From an uncultured Eubacteriales bacterium (GTDB lineage: Bacteria > Bacillota > Clostridia > Peptostreptococcales > Anaerovoracaceae), in NCBI GenBank assembly GCA_949285555.1, contig CASDYG010000003.1, positions 1-64,000 on the forward strand: a stretch of DNA of 64,000 nucleotides, in the 5' to 3' direction. A model generated the notes under the pieces. The model was given only the letters and a program-made list of their open reading frames with translations, was not told where the DNA came from and ran no database searches. Both the position numbers and the translations under genes were made by a program. Shown piece after piece: positions 52,484 through 61,586 of the stretch (within the stretch, counting starts at the first letter, position 1; each line of letters begins with the position of its first letter).

Positions 52484-54148
52484 ATGTCTAAGGATGACAA
52501 TACTAAGGTAGCAATTGCCAATAATTTTATACATAATATAATAAATGATGATTTAGAGCAGGGAACTTATGGTGAAAAGGTAGTGACACGTTTTCCACCT
52601 GAACCAAATGGTTATCTTCACATAGGCCATGCAAAATCTATATGTTTGAATTTTACTACAGCAGAGAAATATAAGGGCTATTGCAATCTAAGATACGATG
52701 ATACAAATCCTGCTAAGGAGGACGTGGAATATGTAGATTCCATAGAGGAGGATGTTAAGTGGCTGGGCTTTCAATGGGAAAACAGACTATGGGCTTCAGA
52801 TTATTTTGATAAAATGTATGAAGCTGCAGTAGAGCTTATTAAGCTGGGTAAAGCCTACGTATGCAGTCTTAGTGCAGATGAAATAAGAAAATACAGAGGA
52901 ACACTTACAGAACCTGGTAAAGAAAGTCCTTATAGAAATCAGAGTGTAGAAGAAAACCTGAAGCTTTTTGAGGAAATGAAAGAAGGCATATATAAGGACG
53001 GAGAGAAGGTATTACGAGCAAAGATAGACATGACTTCTCCTAACATGAATATGAGAGATCCTGTTATTTATAGAATTGCCCATTCATCTCATCATAATAC
53101 GGGTGATAAATGGTGCATCTACCCTATGTATGACTTTGCTCACCCTATAGAGGATGCTATAGAAGGAATTACTCACTCTATATGTACAATGGAATTTGAG
53201 GATCATAGACCACTTTATGACTGGGTGCTTGATACTTTGGGCTGGTGGAATCCACAGCCTAAGCAAATTGAGTTTGCAAGGCTGAATCTGACTAATACTG
53301 TAATGAGCAAGCGTTATTTAAAGGCTATGGTAGATGATGGCACTGTTGAAGGTTGGGATGATCCAAGAATGCCAACTATAGCAGGCCTTCGAAGACGCGG
53401 CTATACTCCACAGGCTATAAGAGACTTTTGTGAAAGGATAGGTGTAGCTAAAGCCAATAGTACGGTGGATATTGGACTGTTAGAATTCTGTGTACGAGAA
53501 GATCTCAAGGCTAAGGTAGAAAGTAGAAATGTGGTAGAAAATCCGATTAAGGTTGTAATAACCAATTATCCTGAAGGACAAATAGAAGAATTAACCATAG
53601 AAAATAACCGAGAAGTGCCAGAGCTTGGGGAAAGAAAGGTGCCTTTCTCACGTGAGATATATATTGACGGAGCAGACTTTATGGAAAATCCAGTGAAAAA
53701 ATACTTTAGATTATTTCCTGGAAATGAAGTCAGACTTAAAGGAGCATATTTTATAACCTGTAATGAAGTTATCAAAAACGAAGATGGTACTATCAAAGAG
53801 CTGCATTGTACTTATGACCCACAGACAAGAAGTGGATCAGGCTTTGAGGGGCGTAAGGTGAAAGGGACTATTCATTTTGTTGAAGCAAGTACGGCAGTTC
53901 CTATTACTGTAAGAAATTATGACTACCTCATGGTAGATGATGAAAATGGTGAGATGGTACTAAACGAAAATTCTAAAAATGAATGTATGGCATATGCTGA
54001 GCCATCAATTAAAGATGCTAAGGCTGGCGAGCGATTCCAATTCTTTAGGCATGGATACTATATTGCTGATGCTAAGCTAACTGATAATAATAACAAGGTG
54101 TTTAACAGAATTGTGGACCTTAAAAGTAGCTTTAAGCTGCCTAAATAA
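52484..54148 (+). CDS. glnS: Glutaminyl-tRNA synthetase
   Basis: 554 residues, class I enzyme. [15 protein letters not shown] (near 38) is the HIGH motif, [13 protein letters not shown] (near 270) the KMSKS-like motif, and ARLNLTNT and [18 protein letters not shown] are GlnRS-specific. Length and C-terminal anticodon-binding beta barrels are typical. Many clostridia rely on indirect Gln-tRNA synthesis instead, so this gene may have been acquired. Confidence 0.96.
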   Translation: MSKDDNTKVAIANNFIHNIINDDLEQGTYGEKVVTRFPPEPNGYLHIGHAKSICLNFTTAEKYKGYCNLRYDDTNPAKEDVEYVDSIEEDVKWLGFQWENRLWASDYFDKMYEAAVELIKLGKAYVCSLSADEIRKYRGTLTEPGKESPYRNQSVEENLKLFEEMKEGIYKDGEKVLRAKIDMTSPNMNMRDPVIYRIAHSSHHNTGDKWCIYPMYDFAHPIEDAIEGITHSICTMEFEDHRPLYDWVLDTLGWWNPQPKQIEFARLNLTNTVMSKRYLKAMVDDGTVEGWDDPRMPTIAGLRRRGYTPQAIRDFCERIGVAKANSTVDIGLLEFCVREDLKAKVESRNVVENPIKVVITNYPEGQIEELTIENNREVPELGERKVPFSREIYIDGADFMENPVKKYFRLFPGNEVRLKGAYFITCNEVIKNEDGTIKELHCTYDPQTRSGSGFEGRKVKGTIHFVEASTAVPITVRNYDYLMVDDENGEMVLNENSKNECMAYAEPSIKDAKAGERFQFFRHGYYIADAKLTDNNNKVFNRIVDLKSSFKLPK

Positions 54149-54163
54149 GATGAAGCAATGTCA

Positions 54164-54184
54164 TATTGCCAAAAGTTGGCAATA
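54164..54184 (+). other. Hairpin between glnS and the prepilin peptidase gene
   Basis: TATTGCC (54164-54170) and GGCAATA (54178-54184) pair perfectly around AAAAGTT. There is no T tract, so it is not a standard terminator. Confidence 0.4.
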
Positions 54185-54256
54185 GTCATGATGATACAGG
54201 AATGCTGCTTATTTTTACGCAGGTGACTGGCAATAGATACCTGTGAAAGGAGGGCT

Positions 54257-55075
54257 ATGAATTTAGGCTTAGGGCTAGCATTAAAAATAATATTTGTGTT
54301 CATCTGCTCTGGAGCTTTAAGCTATCTTGCCATAGATTTTTATAATAGGATGCCACATTCATGGCTTAGTGAGGGGGATTCTGATGTAAAGGATCCATTG
54401 CTTAATAATCCAAGACTTCGTAGAATAAATAGTTTCCCTTGGGTGATGCTCCCTTGGCTTGTTATGTCAATTGTGGGAACATTTACCATATTAAGCTCAA
54501 TTCAGCTAGCCATAGGGGCACTAGTACTAATGTCGATTTTAGCTGTCATATCTATTAGCGATGTCAGGCACCGTATAATACCAGATCAGCTTAATATATG
54601 TGTTGCTGTTGTGGCGACGGGCTTTATTCCATTTCATTTTGGATGGAAGGATGTGATAGCTGGATTTATAATGGCATTTTTAGTATGTATGGTAATAATT
54701 CTGATTGGTAAAGCTGTGGGCAAGGACACAATAGGTGGTGGTGACCTTAAACTGCTTATGGGACTTGGGCTGATATTTGGATTTAATGGTATTATTACTA
54801 TATTGATTATAACAGCTCTCATAGCTGGTGTGCATGGAGTGCTAATAATTTTTTATTATAAGGGAGGCCTTGGAGAAAGGTTAAACAATTTATTATATGC
54901 TGCTTCAGGTAAGAAACGATATCCGTGGCATTATGACTTAGAAAAAAATACAGGAGATTCATTCATCAATAAAGGTATACCTCTGGCGCTGGACATAAGC
55001 ATTGCAACAGCACTATATTTATGCCTGTGGTTACCTAGATTATTGGATGGAAGCATGCTCATACTATCAATGTGA
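54257..55075 (+). CDS. A24 family prepilin peptidase
   Basis: 272 residues with about seven hydrophobic segments. The two catalytic aspartates are in ISDVRHRIIPD (near 96-106) and GGGDLKLLMGLG (near 155). It lacks the N-terminal zinc and methylase region of PilD. No pilin or type II secretion genes lie in the window, so its substrates are unknown. AAAGGAGGG precedes the ATG. Confidence 0.88.
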   Translation: MNLGLGLALKIIFVFICSGALSYLAIDFYNRMPHSWLSEGDSDVKDPLLNNPRLRRINSFPWVMLPWLVMSIVGTFTILSSIQLAIGALVLMSILAVISISDVRHRIIPDQLNICVAVVATGFIPFHFGWKDVIAGFIMAFLVCMVIILIGKAVGKDTIGGGDLKLLMGLGLIFGFNGIITILIITALIAGVHGVLIIFYYKGGLGERLNNLLYAASGKKRYPWHYDLEKNTGDSFINKGIPLALDISIATALYLCLWLPRLLDGSMLILSM

Positions 55076-55093
55076 GCGTCAGATGGAAGTAAT

Positions 55094-55858
55094 ATGGATA
55101 GAATTTTAATGACCATTAAGTATGATGGTAGTGGTTTCTTTGGCTGGCAGAGGCAGGAGGGTGTTAGAACAGTGCAAGGCACTATAGAGGAAGCACTGTC
55201 CATGCTTTTCAAAAAGCCAATTAAGATTATTGGAACAAGTAGAACAGATAGAGGGGTTCATGCACTTGGACAACGTGCAGTTTTTGATATTGATGAATTA
55301 AAAATACCTATCTCTAATTTAAAGCGAGCACTTAATAATGCACTTTGTGCTGTTACAAAAAAATATGGACCACAGGATGTGCTCATACAGGAAGTAGAAT
55401 TGGTAGAGCCTGTTTTTCATCCTAGATATGATGCAAAGGATAAGCTGTACCGATATCTTATTAGAAATACTAGGGAATATGATCCATTTGAACGTCTTTA
55501 TTCCTATCATATTGCTGAGCATTTAGACACAGATGATATGTTAGTTGCTGCGGAGATGCTAGAAGGAACAAATGATTATGCTTCATTTCAGTCAGCTGGT
55601 GGAACGCCAAGAGAGTCTACAGTTCGTACAATCTACTCGATAGATATAGGCAGGGACAATGATGAGGTAGAAATTCTTATTAGAGGCGATGGATTTTTGT
55701 ATAACATGGTGCGTATAATTGTTGGCACATTAGTTGAAGTAGGACTTGGAAAAAGAAAACCAGATAGTGTTAAGGAAGCTTTATTAGCATGCGATAGGTG
55801 TGAGGCCGGACATACAGCACCCGCAGAGGGACTGTATTTAGTAGAAATTACCTATTAA
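55094..55858 (+). CDS. truA: tRNA pseudouridine(38-40) synthase
   Basis: 254 residues. Catalytic D52 in [28 protein letters not shown] near the start and LYRYLIRN near 127. In Firmicutes it usually stands after ecfT; here it lies apart. The ribosome site is weak (GATGGAAG). Confidence 0.96.
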   Translation: MDRILMTIKYDGSGFFGWQRQEGVRTVQGTIEEALSMLFKKPIKIIGTSRTDRGVHALGQRAVFDIDELKIPISNLKRALNNALCAVTKKYGPQDVLIQEVELVEPVFHPRYDAKDKLYRYLIRNTREYDPFERLYSYHIAEHLDTDDMLVAAEMLEGTNDYASFQSAGGTPRESTVRTIYSIDIGRDNDEVEILIRGDGFLYNMVRIIVGTLVEVGLGKRKPDSVKEALLACDRCEAGHTAPAEGLYLVEITY

Positions 55859-55881
55859 ATGTGAAAATATTTGAGGATGCC

Positions 55882-56490
55882 ATGAATAACAGATTAGATT
55901 GGGATGAATATTTTATGGAATTTGCAAGGCTTACAGCTAAGCGTTCTACTTGCCTCAGAAGACAGGTAGGAGCAGTAATAGTAAAAGATAAGCATATAAT
56001 TGCAACAGGATATAATGGTGCACCCAGAGGTCTTAAGCATTGTGATGAGCTTGGTGGATGTCTGAGGCAGCAGCTTAATGTGCCATCAGGCGAAAGACAT
56101 GAACTTTGCCGTGCATTACATGCAGAGCAAAATGCTATCATTCAGGCAGCTACTTTAGGACAGTCAATAGAAGGGGCAAGTATTTATATCACCCATCAAC
56201 CATGTTCCATATGTTCGAAGATGATAATAAATGCAGGAATAAAGCGTATAGTTGTTGATCAGGGATATCCGGATAAAATGGCTACTGAAATATTAGGAGA
56301 AGCAGGACTTGCAGCCATCATGCTTGAGGATATTTTGAAAAAGTCAGATATAAAAAAACAAGATATGGAAAATCCAGAAATGATGGATACAAAAAGGGAT
56401 TATAAAAACCCTGATAATGAAGCAAGCTGCGGTCAAGATTGTAGCTGCAATAGTATGGATACTAAAGTGAATATAAAAGAAGCTGAATAA
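55882..56490 (+). CDS. dCMP deaminase / ComEB-like deaminase with Cys-rich tail
   Basis: 202 residues. [33 protein letters not shown] is the typical start region. Zinc ligands are in [10 protein letters not shown] and [11 protein letters not shown]. An additional tail of about 40 residues after the core is hydrophilic and has CxxxCxC. A GTG 21 bases upstream is in frame, but GAGG (55873-55876) is spaced for ATG 55882. Probably makes dUMP for thymidylate synthesis. Confidence 0.88.
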   Translation: MNNRLDWDEYFMEFARLTAKRSTCLRRQVGAVIVKDKHIIATGYNGAPRGLKHCDELGGCLRQQLNVPSGERHELCRALHAEQNAIIQAATLGQSIEGASIYITHQPCSICSKMIINAGIKRIVVDQGYPDKMATEILGEAGLAAIMLEDILKKSDIKKQDMENPEMMDTKRDYKNPDNEASCGQDCSCNSMDTKVNIKEAE

Positions 56491-56546
56491 AAGTCTGGCA
56501 TTTAGAATTCGATTTTACGGATATGATTTAAAAATAGGGGAAGTAG

Positions 56547-57902
56547 ATGAACAGACTGTCTAACAGACAGGAATATAGCAGATTTTTTAAGATCGCCACT
56601 CCTATGGCACTTCAAGGCTTTGTGTCTTCTGGTCTTGGGCTTGTGGATAATTTAATGGTAGGTGCACTGGGAGAAAAGGCACTTGCTGCAGTCGGTATAG
56701 GGGTACAGCTGTACTTTATTCATTATCTGCTGTTATATGGATTTTTGAGTGGTTGTGCTACCTTTATAGCACAGTTTTATGGTGTAAAGGACCATGAAAA
56801 TATACGTAAAACTACTGGCTTCATGATTAGCGTTGCAACAATCATGGGGATAGTTTTTTTTGCGTTATCACAGTTTGCTTCCTCAGGTATAGTGGGGCTA
56901 TATACGAGCAATCCATCGCTTGGAAAGCTAGCAAGTACATATATGCAGTATGGTGGAGCAACCGTATTATTTATGGGCATATCCATACCTTTAGAAATTG
57001 CACTTAAGGCAACACAGCAGACTAAGAAGCCACTATACATTTCCGGAATTGCATTTGGCTGTAATACGATTTTAAATTATATATTGATTTTTGGACACTT
57101 GGGATTTTCACCAATGGGTGTTAAAGGGGCTGCAATTGCAACGGTAGCTTCCCGTGCCATTGAATTTATACTAATATTAACAGTAATAAGTATTAGTGGA
57201 GGATGTCTACGCGGTAAGTTAGCTAGTTATTTTAGTTGGAACAGGAGCCTTATAAAAGCTATTGTTGATAAGGCAAAAATTACTACAGCATCAGAATTGT
57301 TGTGGAGCGTAGGCCAAACTTTCTATACAGGAGCTTATGCCCACCTTGGAGTGAGTGCTTATGCTGCATATCAGGCAGCTATCAATATTAACGGAATATG
57401 TCATGCTATTGCAATCAGCGTAGGAGAGGCTAGTCTGATTTTAACTGGAGAGGCTCTCGGAGAAAAGCAATATAATAAAGCCTATAATATGGGAAAAGAT
57501 TTTCTCAGGCTGGGTATTCTAATAGGAATAGCTCTTGGTATAGCAGTAATAATCATGGCAATCCCACTTACGGGTCTATATAATCTTACTGCCTATGGAC
57601 TTTATCTCACAAAAATCATTATATATATACTGGCGGCATTCATGGTAGTAAATGTTGTTGCAGGAATCTATATAATTGGTCTTCTCAGAGCAGGAGGAGA
57701 TATTAGATTTGCCATGGCTGTAGATGTGGGTGGAGAGTGGTTTTTAGGTATCCCCCTAAGCTATATATCCGCCATGTGGCTTGGGCTACCAATATATTTA
57801 ACAGTAATTGCAGCTAGATCTGTGGGAATTGTTAAAATTATCATATTGCATAGAAGATTTTTAACAAAAAAATGGATACGCAATTTAATTGAAGGATTAT
57901 GA
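56547..57902 (+). CDS. MATE family multidrug/cation efflux protein
   Basis: 451 residues with twelve membrane helices in two halves. FFKIATPMALQGFVSSGLGLVDNLMVGALGE is a MATE N-terminal signature, and the second half repeats the fold. Likely Na+ or H+ driven; the substrate cannot be told. AGGGGAAGT precedes the start. Confidence 0.92.
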   Translation: MNRLSNRQEYSRFFKIATPMALQGFVSSGLGLVDNLMVGALGEKALAAVGIGVQLYFIHYLLLYGFLSGCATFIAQFYGVKDHENIRKTTGFMISVATIMGIVFFALSQFASSGIVGLYTSNPSLGKLASTYMQYGGATVLFMGISIPLEIALKATQQTKKPLYISGIAFGCNTILNYILIFGHLGFSPMGVKGAAIATVASRAIEFILILTVISISGGCLRGKLASYFSWNRSLIKAIVDKAKITTASELLWSVGQTFYTGAYAHLGVSAYAAYQAAININGICHAIAISVGEASLILTGEALGEKQYNKAYNMGKDFLRLGILIGIALGIAVIIMAIPLTGLYNLTAYGLYLTKIIIYILAAFMVVNVVAGIYIIGLLRAGGDIRFAMAVDVGGEWFLGIPLSYISAMWLGLPIYLTVIAARSVGIVKIIILHRRFLTKKWIRNLIEGL

Positions 57903-57925
57903 TTTAATATTTTTATCTAAGAAAG

Positions 57926-57962
57926 TAAAAAGGCAGGGCTTTATAAAATATGCCCTGCCATT
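57926..57962 (-). terminator. Bidirectional terminator between MATE and fluoride channel genes
   Basis: GGCAGGGC (57932-57939) and GCCCTGCC (57952-57959). On the - strand a T-rich run follows; on the + strand ATTTGTTT follows. It overlaps the stop codon of the fluoride channel gene. Confidence 0.8.
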
Positions 57963-58315
57963 TGTTTGCCTGCAAATACGAAACTGATTCCCAGTAAAAT
58001 GCTTAAAATTATATAGGAAATACTTATTAGCCAATGCCCTGATGAAATTAACAGCTTACTTTCGTTAGCAAAGGTTGAAAAGGTAGTGAATCCACCACAA
58101 AATCCAGTTATTAGTAGCAGCCGTAGTTCATCGTTTGTAATGATTCTTTTTTCAATAAAGGCTAGAAGCAGTCCTATGAGAAAACAACCAATCATATTGA
58201 TACATAATGTTTTAATTGGGAACAGACTCTTTTCAAGTATAGGCAGCTGACTAATTAAATATCGAAATAGGCTTCCCATGCCTCCACCTATGAACACGAA
58301 AAATAATTTTAGCAT
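57941..58315 (-). CDS. crcB: Fluoride efflux channel CrcB/FluC
   Basis: 124 residues, four membrane helices. GGGMGSLFRYL near the start and GFCGGFTTFSTFANE (near 70) with the conserved Phe box and Asn residues. A dual-topology dimer normally exports fluoride; some Firmicutes have two paralogues, but only one is present here. No fluoride riboswitch was found upstream. It is nine bases after the PhzF-like gene. Confidence 0.94.
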   Translation of the reverse strand: MLKLFFVFIGGGMGSLFRYLISQLPILEKSLFPIKTLCINMIGCFLIGLLLAFIEKRIITNDELRLLLITGFCGGFTTFSTFANESKLLISSGHWLISISYIILSILLGISFVFAGKQMAGHIL

Positions 58316-58323
58316 AAAGCCTC

Positions 58324-59298
58324 CTAAATATGGATTTCACCTTGAGCTAGAATTACTGCATTTCCCCCTACTCTAATCAAGAGGTCATCGCATGGTGTAG
58401 TGGAACTGTCAGGAGCCATATTTTCATTAAAACAAGTTTTCTTAATCTCATATATTATCTTTGAAGGTCTTTTCATAGCTTCTCCTTGAATAAAAACTCC
58501 TTCATCTGGTATTTTTTCGTTCATTTGATGCAGATAATAAGCAAGCGCACCTGAAGAAGTTCCAGTTGCCGCCTCTTCATCTATGCCATAAAGTGGAGCA
58601 AAATTTCGGCAGTGAGCAACGGTATTAGCAGGATCATTTTCTAGCTGATCTAAGGTGAATAGATGAACTCCAGTACAGCTTAGTCGCTCCGATAGTTTTG
58701 CAAGCTCATTAAAATCTATCTGTACATTATTTAATATGGAAATGCTACGTACTCCAAGCATAATATCAGGAAGCCCTGTAGATACAATTGTCGGTGGCAG
58801 ATGTGGATATAAATCGTCAGTAGTAATTGAAAAAATTTTCAGTAACTTATCTATATCAGTTACTTTTCCAATCATTTCAGGCTTTGCCATATCCATAGTT
58901 ATAAAGTCCCGGGCATTTACAGTAATACTTCCCGCCTTTGTTTGAATGTCAAAAGTAAAGTTTTTTTTCGTTGAGGTGATTTTACCCAGATCAGACGGAA
59001 CCTCAGGGTGTTCGTGTAGCTTATTTGCAAGTACTGAAGATGCAGCAATTGTAGCATGGCCACATAAGTCAACCTCTCCGGTAGGTGTAAAGTAACGCAT
59101 TTGATATAAATAAGTGTTACTTTCGCGGCAATAATCCAGCTTCCTTACGAAAACGGTTTCAGAATACCTAAGCTCTGCGGCAACCCTAGTCATAATAGAA
59201 TCGTCAGGAAAGTCTGAATGATCTGGAAGTAGGATTACTCCAGCTGGATTACCACCAAATCGTACGTCTGTAAATGCATCTACTATGTAAAATTCCAT
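58324..59298 (-). CDS. PhzF family isomerase/epimerase-like protein
   Basis: 324 residues. Two related alpha/beta halves; catalytic glutamate E47 in RYSETVFV, FGGNPAGV (14-21), VDLCGHATIAAS (near 75) and EEAATGTSSGALAYYL (near 243). The family includes diaminopimelate epimerase-like folds; the reaction here is unknown. Cotranscribed with crcB. AGGGAGGG is the ribosome site (reverse strand). Confidence 0.92.
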   Translation of the reverse strand: MEFYIVDAFTDVRFGGNPAGVILLPDHSDFPDDSIMTRVAAELRYSETVFVRKLDYCRESNTYLYQMRYFTPTGEVDLCGHATIAASSVLANKLHEHPEVPSDLGKITSTKKNFTFDIQTKAGSITVNARDFITMDMAKPEMIGKVTDIDKLLKIFSITTDDLYPHLPPTIVSTGLPDIMLGVRSISILNNVQIDFNELAKLSERLSCTGVHLFTLDQLENDPANTVAHCRNFAPLYGIDEEAATGTSSGALAYYLHQMNEKIPDEGVFIQGEAMKRPSKIIYEIKKTCFNENMAPDSSTTPCDDLLIRVGGNAVILAQGEIHI

Positions 59299-59570
59299 AG
59301 GCCCTCCCTATATATTTATGTGACAATGATTATTCAGTAGAATTTAAATTAAATTTCACTACTGGTTCTACTAAATATTATAGCATAATAAAATGGTAAT
59401 ACATGAAATATTGGCGAAAGTGATTTAGTTATGATTACAAAAATTAGATTGTAATTTTATAAATGTTTTGTTCAAAATATAAAAAATATCTTTTTACTTA
59501 TTAAATGTTTACAATTTCATTTATAATTAGTAAAATAGTAGTAATGTATCATATAAAGTGAGGAGTTAGA

Positions 59571-61238
59571 ATGAAAGGCATTACAAATCAATATATAACC
59601 AAACAGATGGAGCTTGGTTTTACTAGAGTAAATGATTGGATATACAATTTGAGCTGGATCATACGCCTCAATAACTACATGGACGAGACGGGTTATGCTT
59701 CATTTAAAGTGGTGAGAGAGGCAGAAAGACTAATTCGTGCAGGAATCTATGCTCCTGTGATTACAAAGCAGCATCTTGTTATGGCATATGACTATCTGAA
59801 GGATATTACCAGGGAGGAAATATGCGACTATTTAGATGAGTGTTGCAAGGATAATGTATGTATCAATGATGCACTGTTAGATATGTTTGAAAAAAATATA
59901 AGCAAGGGTACGAAGAGTGTATTAGTGACGGAATATGCTTACTTTTTGCATCGTCTTTTTGAAATGGTAGAAAAGTATCCTAAGGTCATATTTACAATTA
60001 CATATACAGATTCTTATCATCGTGAAATCATCAAGTTTTTATTTAAGGAAAATAAAAATGTTCTGGTAAAAGGATATAATCCTTACACAGATGTGGGACT
60101 TAGCGAAGACGATAGCTTTGACCTTATCATGTCTATTCCAAAGCAAGGTAAATATGATGGCCCTAGAAAGACTAAATATCTTTCAAGAGAAATGGATCTT
60201 GTGGCTTTTGAAAATCTTCAAAACTATTTAGCTAGTGATGGAAGACTTTGCATAGTTGTTAAAAATAGAAGACTTGGTGTAAATGGGCCTATGGAAAGAG
60301 TAATTCATAAGTTCCAGGATCAGTTTGCACTTGTTGAATTAAATCTAATTCCTATACATAGTGTATTTACCAAGGGCAGTGGTTATCTTTTATATGGACT
60401 TTTGAAGAGAAGGACGACTGAGGCGCCTAACCATGAAATTATTCTGAAGCATTGGAGCTTTGGTGAGGAAAAGGTCAGCAGAGGAAGAAAGACCAAGGAA
60501 GATAGCCTAATCAATTATACCGATAAAGAACTGGTGATGGAGCATGAGATGAAAATACCGGCCAGGATATATCTGGAAAAGCTAGACGGAAATTTGAATC
60601 TTGCCATTGACGATAAATCTCATCTTCTACATGGACATTATGAAACATTGTCGATGGAAGATGTGGTTGATGTAAAGAGGGGTATCAACTATAAAAAGAT
60701 TGATATGGAATCCGATGTTTCATTCATAAATATATCTCACATAGAGGATTCTGAAATTCAGTATGATGAGCTTGCAAAGGTTAAGGTTTATTATGAAGAT
60801 AGCTTTGCAAGGCACCTTGCAAAGGATGGGGATGTACTGATAACGGTAAGAGGTACCACGTTAAAGGTGGCACGCTTTGAAGATCCGGGATACCCATGTC
60901 TTGTTTCTGCTAATTTGATGATACTAAGGCCTAAGAAGGATAAGATAAGAAGTGACTATCTTACACTTATGTTGCAATCTCCAATGGGTCAAATTGCCAT
61001 AAAGAATCTAATGCAGGGGCATAATCTATATAATCTTAGTGTAAAGGATGTTAGGAGCTTACTTGTTCCTTATGTATCATTAGATGAGCAAAATGAGCTC
61101 ATGGAAGAAAATAATCTGGAATATGCCGAGTATAAAAAAGCTATGGAGGCTGCAAGAGAAAAGTGGTCAAACGCAAAGAATAAGGTGTATGCTTATATTT
61201 TAAATGGCGGTAAAGATAAGTCTGAAAAAAACATTTAA
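59571..61238 (+). CDS. Orphan fusion of degenerate N6-adenine methylase-like and HsdS-like halves
   Basis: 555 residues. The N-terminal part (about 1-290) resembles the HsdM family by overall arrangement, but no FxGxG SAM motif is apparent and the NPPF catalytic motif is replaced by IMSIPKQG (near 185-192). From about 355 the protein resembles a type I specificity subunit target recognition domain: LSMEDVVDVKRGINYKK, GDVLITVRGTTLKVARF, LVSANLMILRP, and MGQIAIKNLMQGHNLYNLSVKDVRSLLVPY, followed by a coiled-coil-like helix. No HsdR or other restriction gene is nearby. It may be a DNA-recognition protein without methylation. Confidence 0.7.
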   Translation: MKGITNQYITKQMELGFTRVNDWIYNLSWIIRLNNYMDETGYASFKVVREAERLIRAGIYAPVITKQHLVMAYDYLKDITREEICDYLDECCKDNVCINDALLDMFEKNISKGTKSVLVTEYAYFLHRLFEMVEKYPKVIFTITYTDSYHREIIKFLFKENKNVLVKGYNPYTDVGLSEDDSFDLIMSIPKQGKYDGPRKTKYLSREMDLVAFENLQNYLASDGRLCIVVKNRRLGVNGPMERVIHKFQDQFALVELNLIPIHSVFTKGSGYLLYGLLKRRTTEAPNHEIILKHWSFGEEKVSRGRKTKEDSLINYTDKELVMEHEMKIPARIYLEKLDGNLNLAIDDKSHLLHGHYETLSMEDVVDVKRGINYKKIDMESDVSFINISHIEDSEIQYDELAKVKVYYEDSFARHLAKDGDVLITVRGTTLKVARFEDPGYPCLVSANLMILRPKKDKIRSDYLTLMLQSPMGQIAIKNLMQGHNLYNLSVKDVRSLLVPYVSLDEQNELMEENNLEYAEYKKAMEAAREKWSNAKNKVYAYILNGGKDKSEKNI

Positions 61239-61239
61239 C

Positions 61240-61261
61240 CATACAGCGAGCATACAGCGAG
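61240..61261 (+). repeat. 11-base tandem duplication
   Basis: CATACAGCGAG occurs twice head to tail directly after the HsdM/S-like stop codon. A CCTACTTT/AAAGTAGG inverted repeat (61265-61305) follows. Both lie between the stop codon and the terminator. Confidence 0.6.
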
Positions 61262-61354
61262 TTGCCTACTTTATAACATATTTTCTTTTAACCTTTGAAA
61301 GTAGGTAAACATGATTTCAAATAAGTAAAAGCACTTTCATTAAAGAGCTGGCAT

Positions 61355-61403
61355 ACGCCGTGATTGAGATGTATAACTGCATCTCAGTTTCGGCGTTGTT
61401 TTT
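61355..61403 (+). terminator. Rho-independent terminator
   Basis: Outer stem ACGCCG (61355-61360)/CGGCGT (61391-61396), inner stem ATTGAGATG/CATCTCAGT, then TGTTTTT. Confidence 0.85.
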
Positions 61404-61500
61404 ATGAACAAATAACCAGTAGATACTTTGTAATTAAATAACAAAATAATAATACATTTAAAATAAAAGTTTGAAAATGTTAGATAACCTGTTTTTTTCG

Positions 61501-61548
61501 TTGTTTTTTTCACAAATACTGTTATAATACAAAAAGTATTATACTTTT
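61501..61548 (+). promoter_or_regulatory. nhaC promoter with palindrome at the start site
   Basis: TTGTTT (61501-61506) and TATAAT (61523-61528), 16-base spacer. AAAAGTA-TTA-TACTTTT (61532-61548) is a perfect inverted repeat at or just after the transcription start, a possible operator. Confidence 0.55.
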
Positions 61549-61586
61549 AGTTCATAAAATTTTATTGAATTATTGAAGGAGTGCTT

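Noticed and set aside
54164-54256. Riboswitch (for example cyclic di-GMP) before the prepilin peptidase gene
   Set aside because: Only a simple 7-base-pair hairpin is found; the conserved motifs of class I or II cyclic di-GMP riboswitches are absent.
59299-59345. Fluoride riboswitch upstream of the PhzF-crcB pair
   Set aside because: The conserved fluoride riboswitch core is not present on the reverse strand upstream of the operon.
61240-61261. Possible CRISPR repeat
   Set aside because: Only two copies, head to tail without spacer, and no cas genes. No CRISPR array was seen elsewhere in the window.
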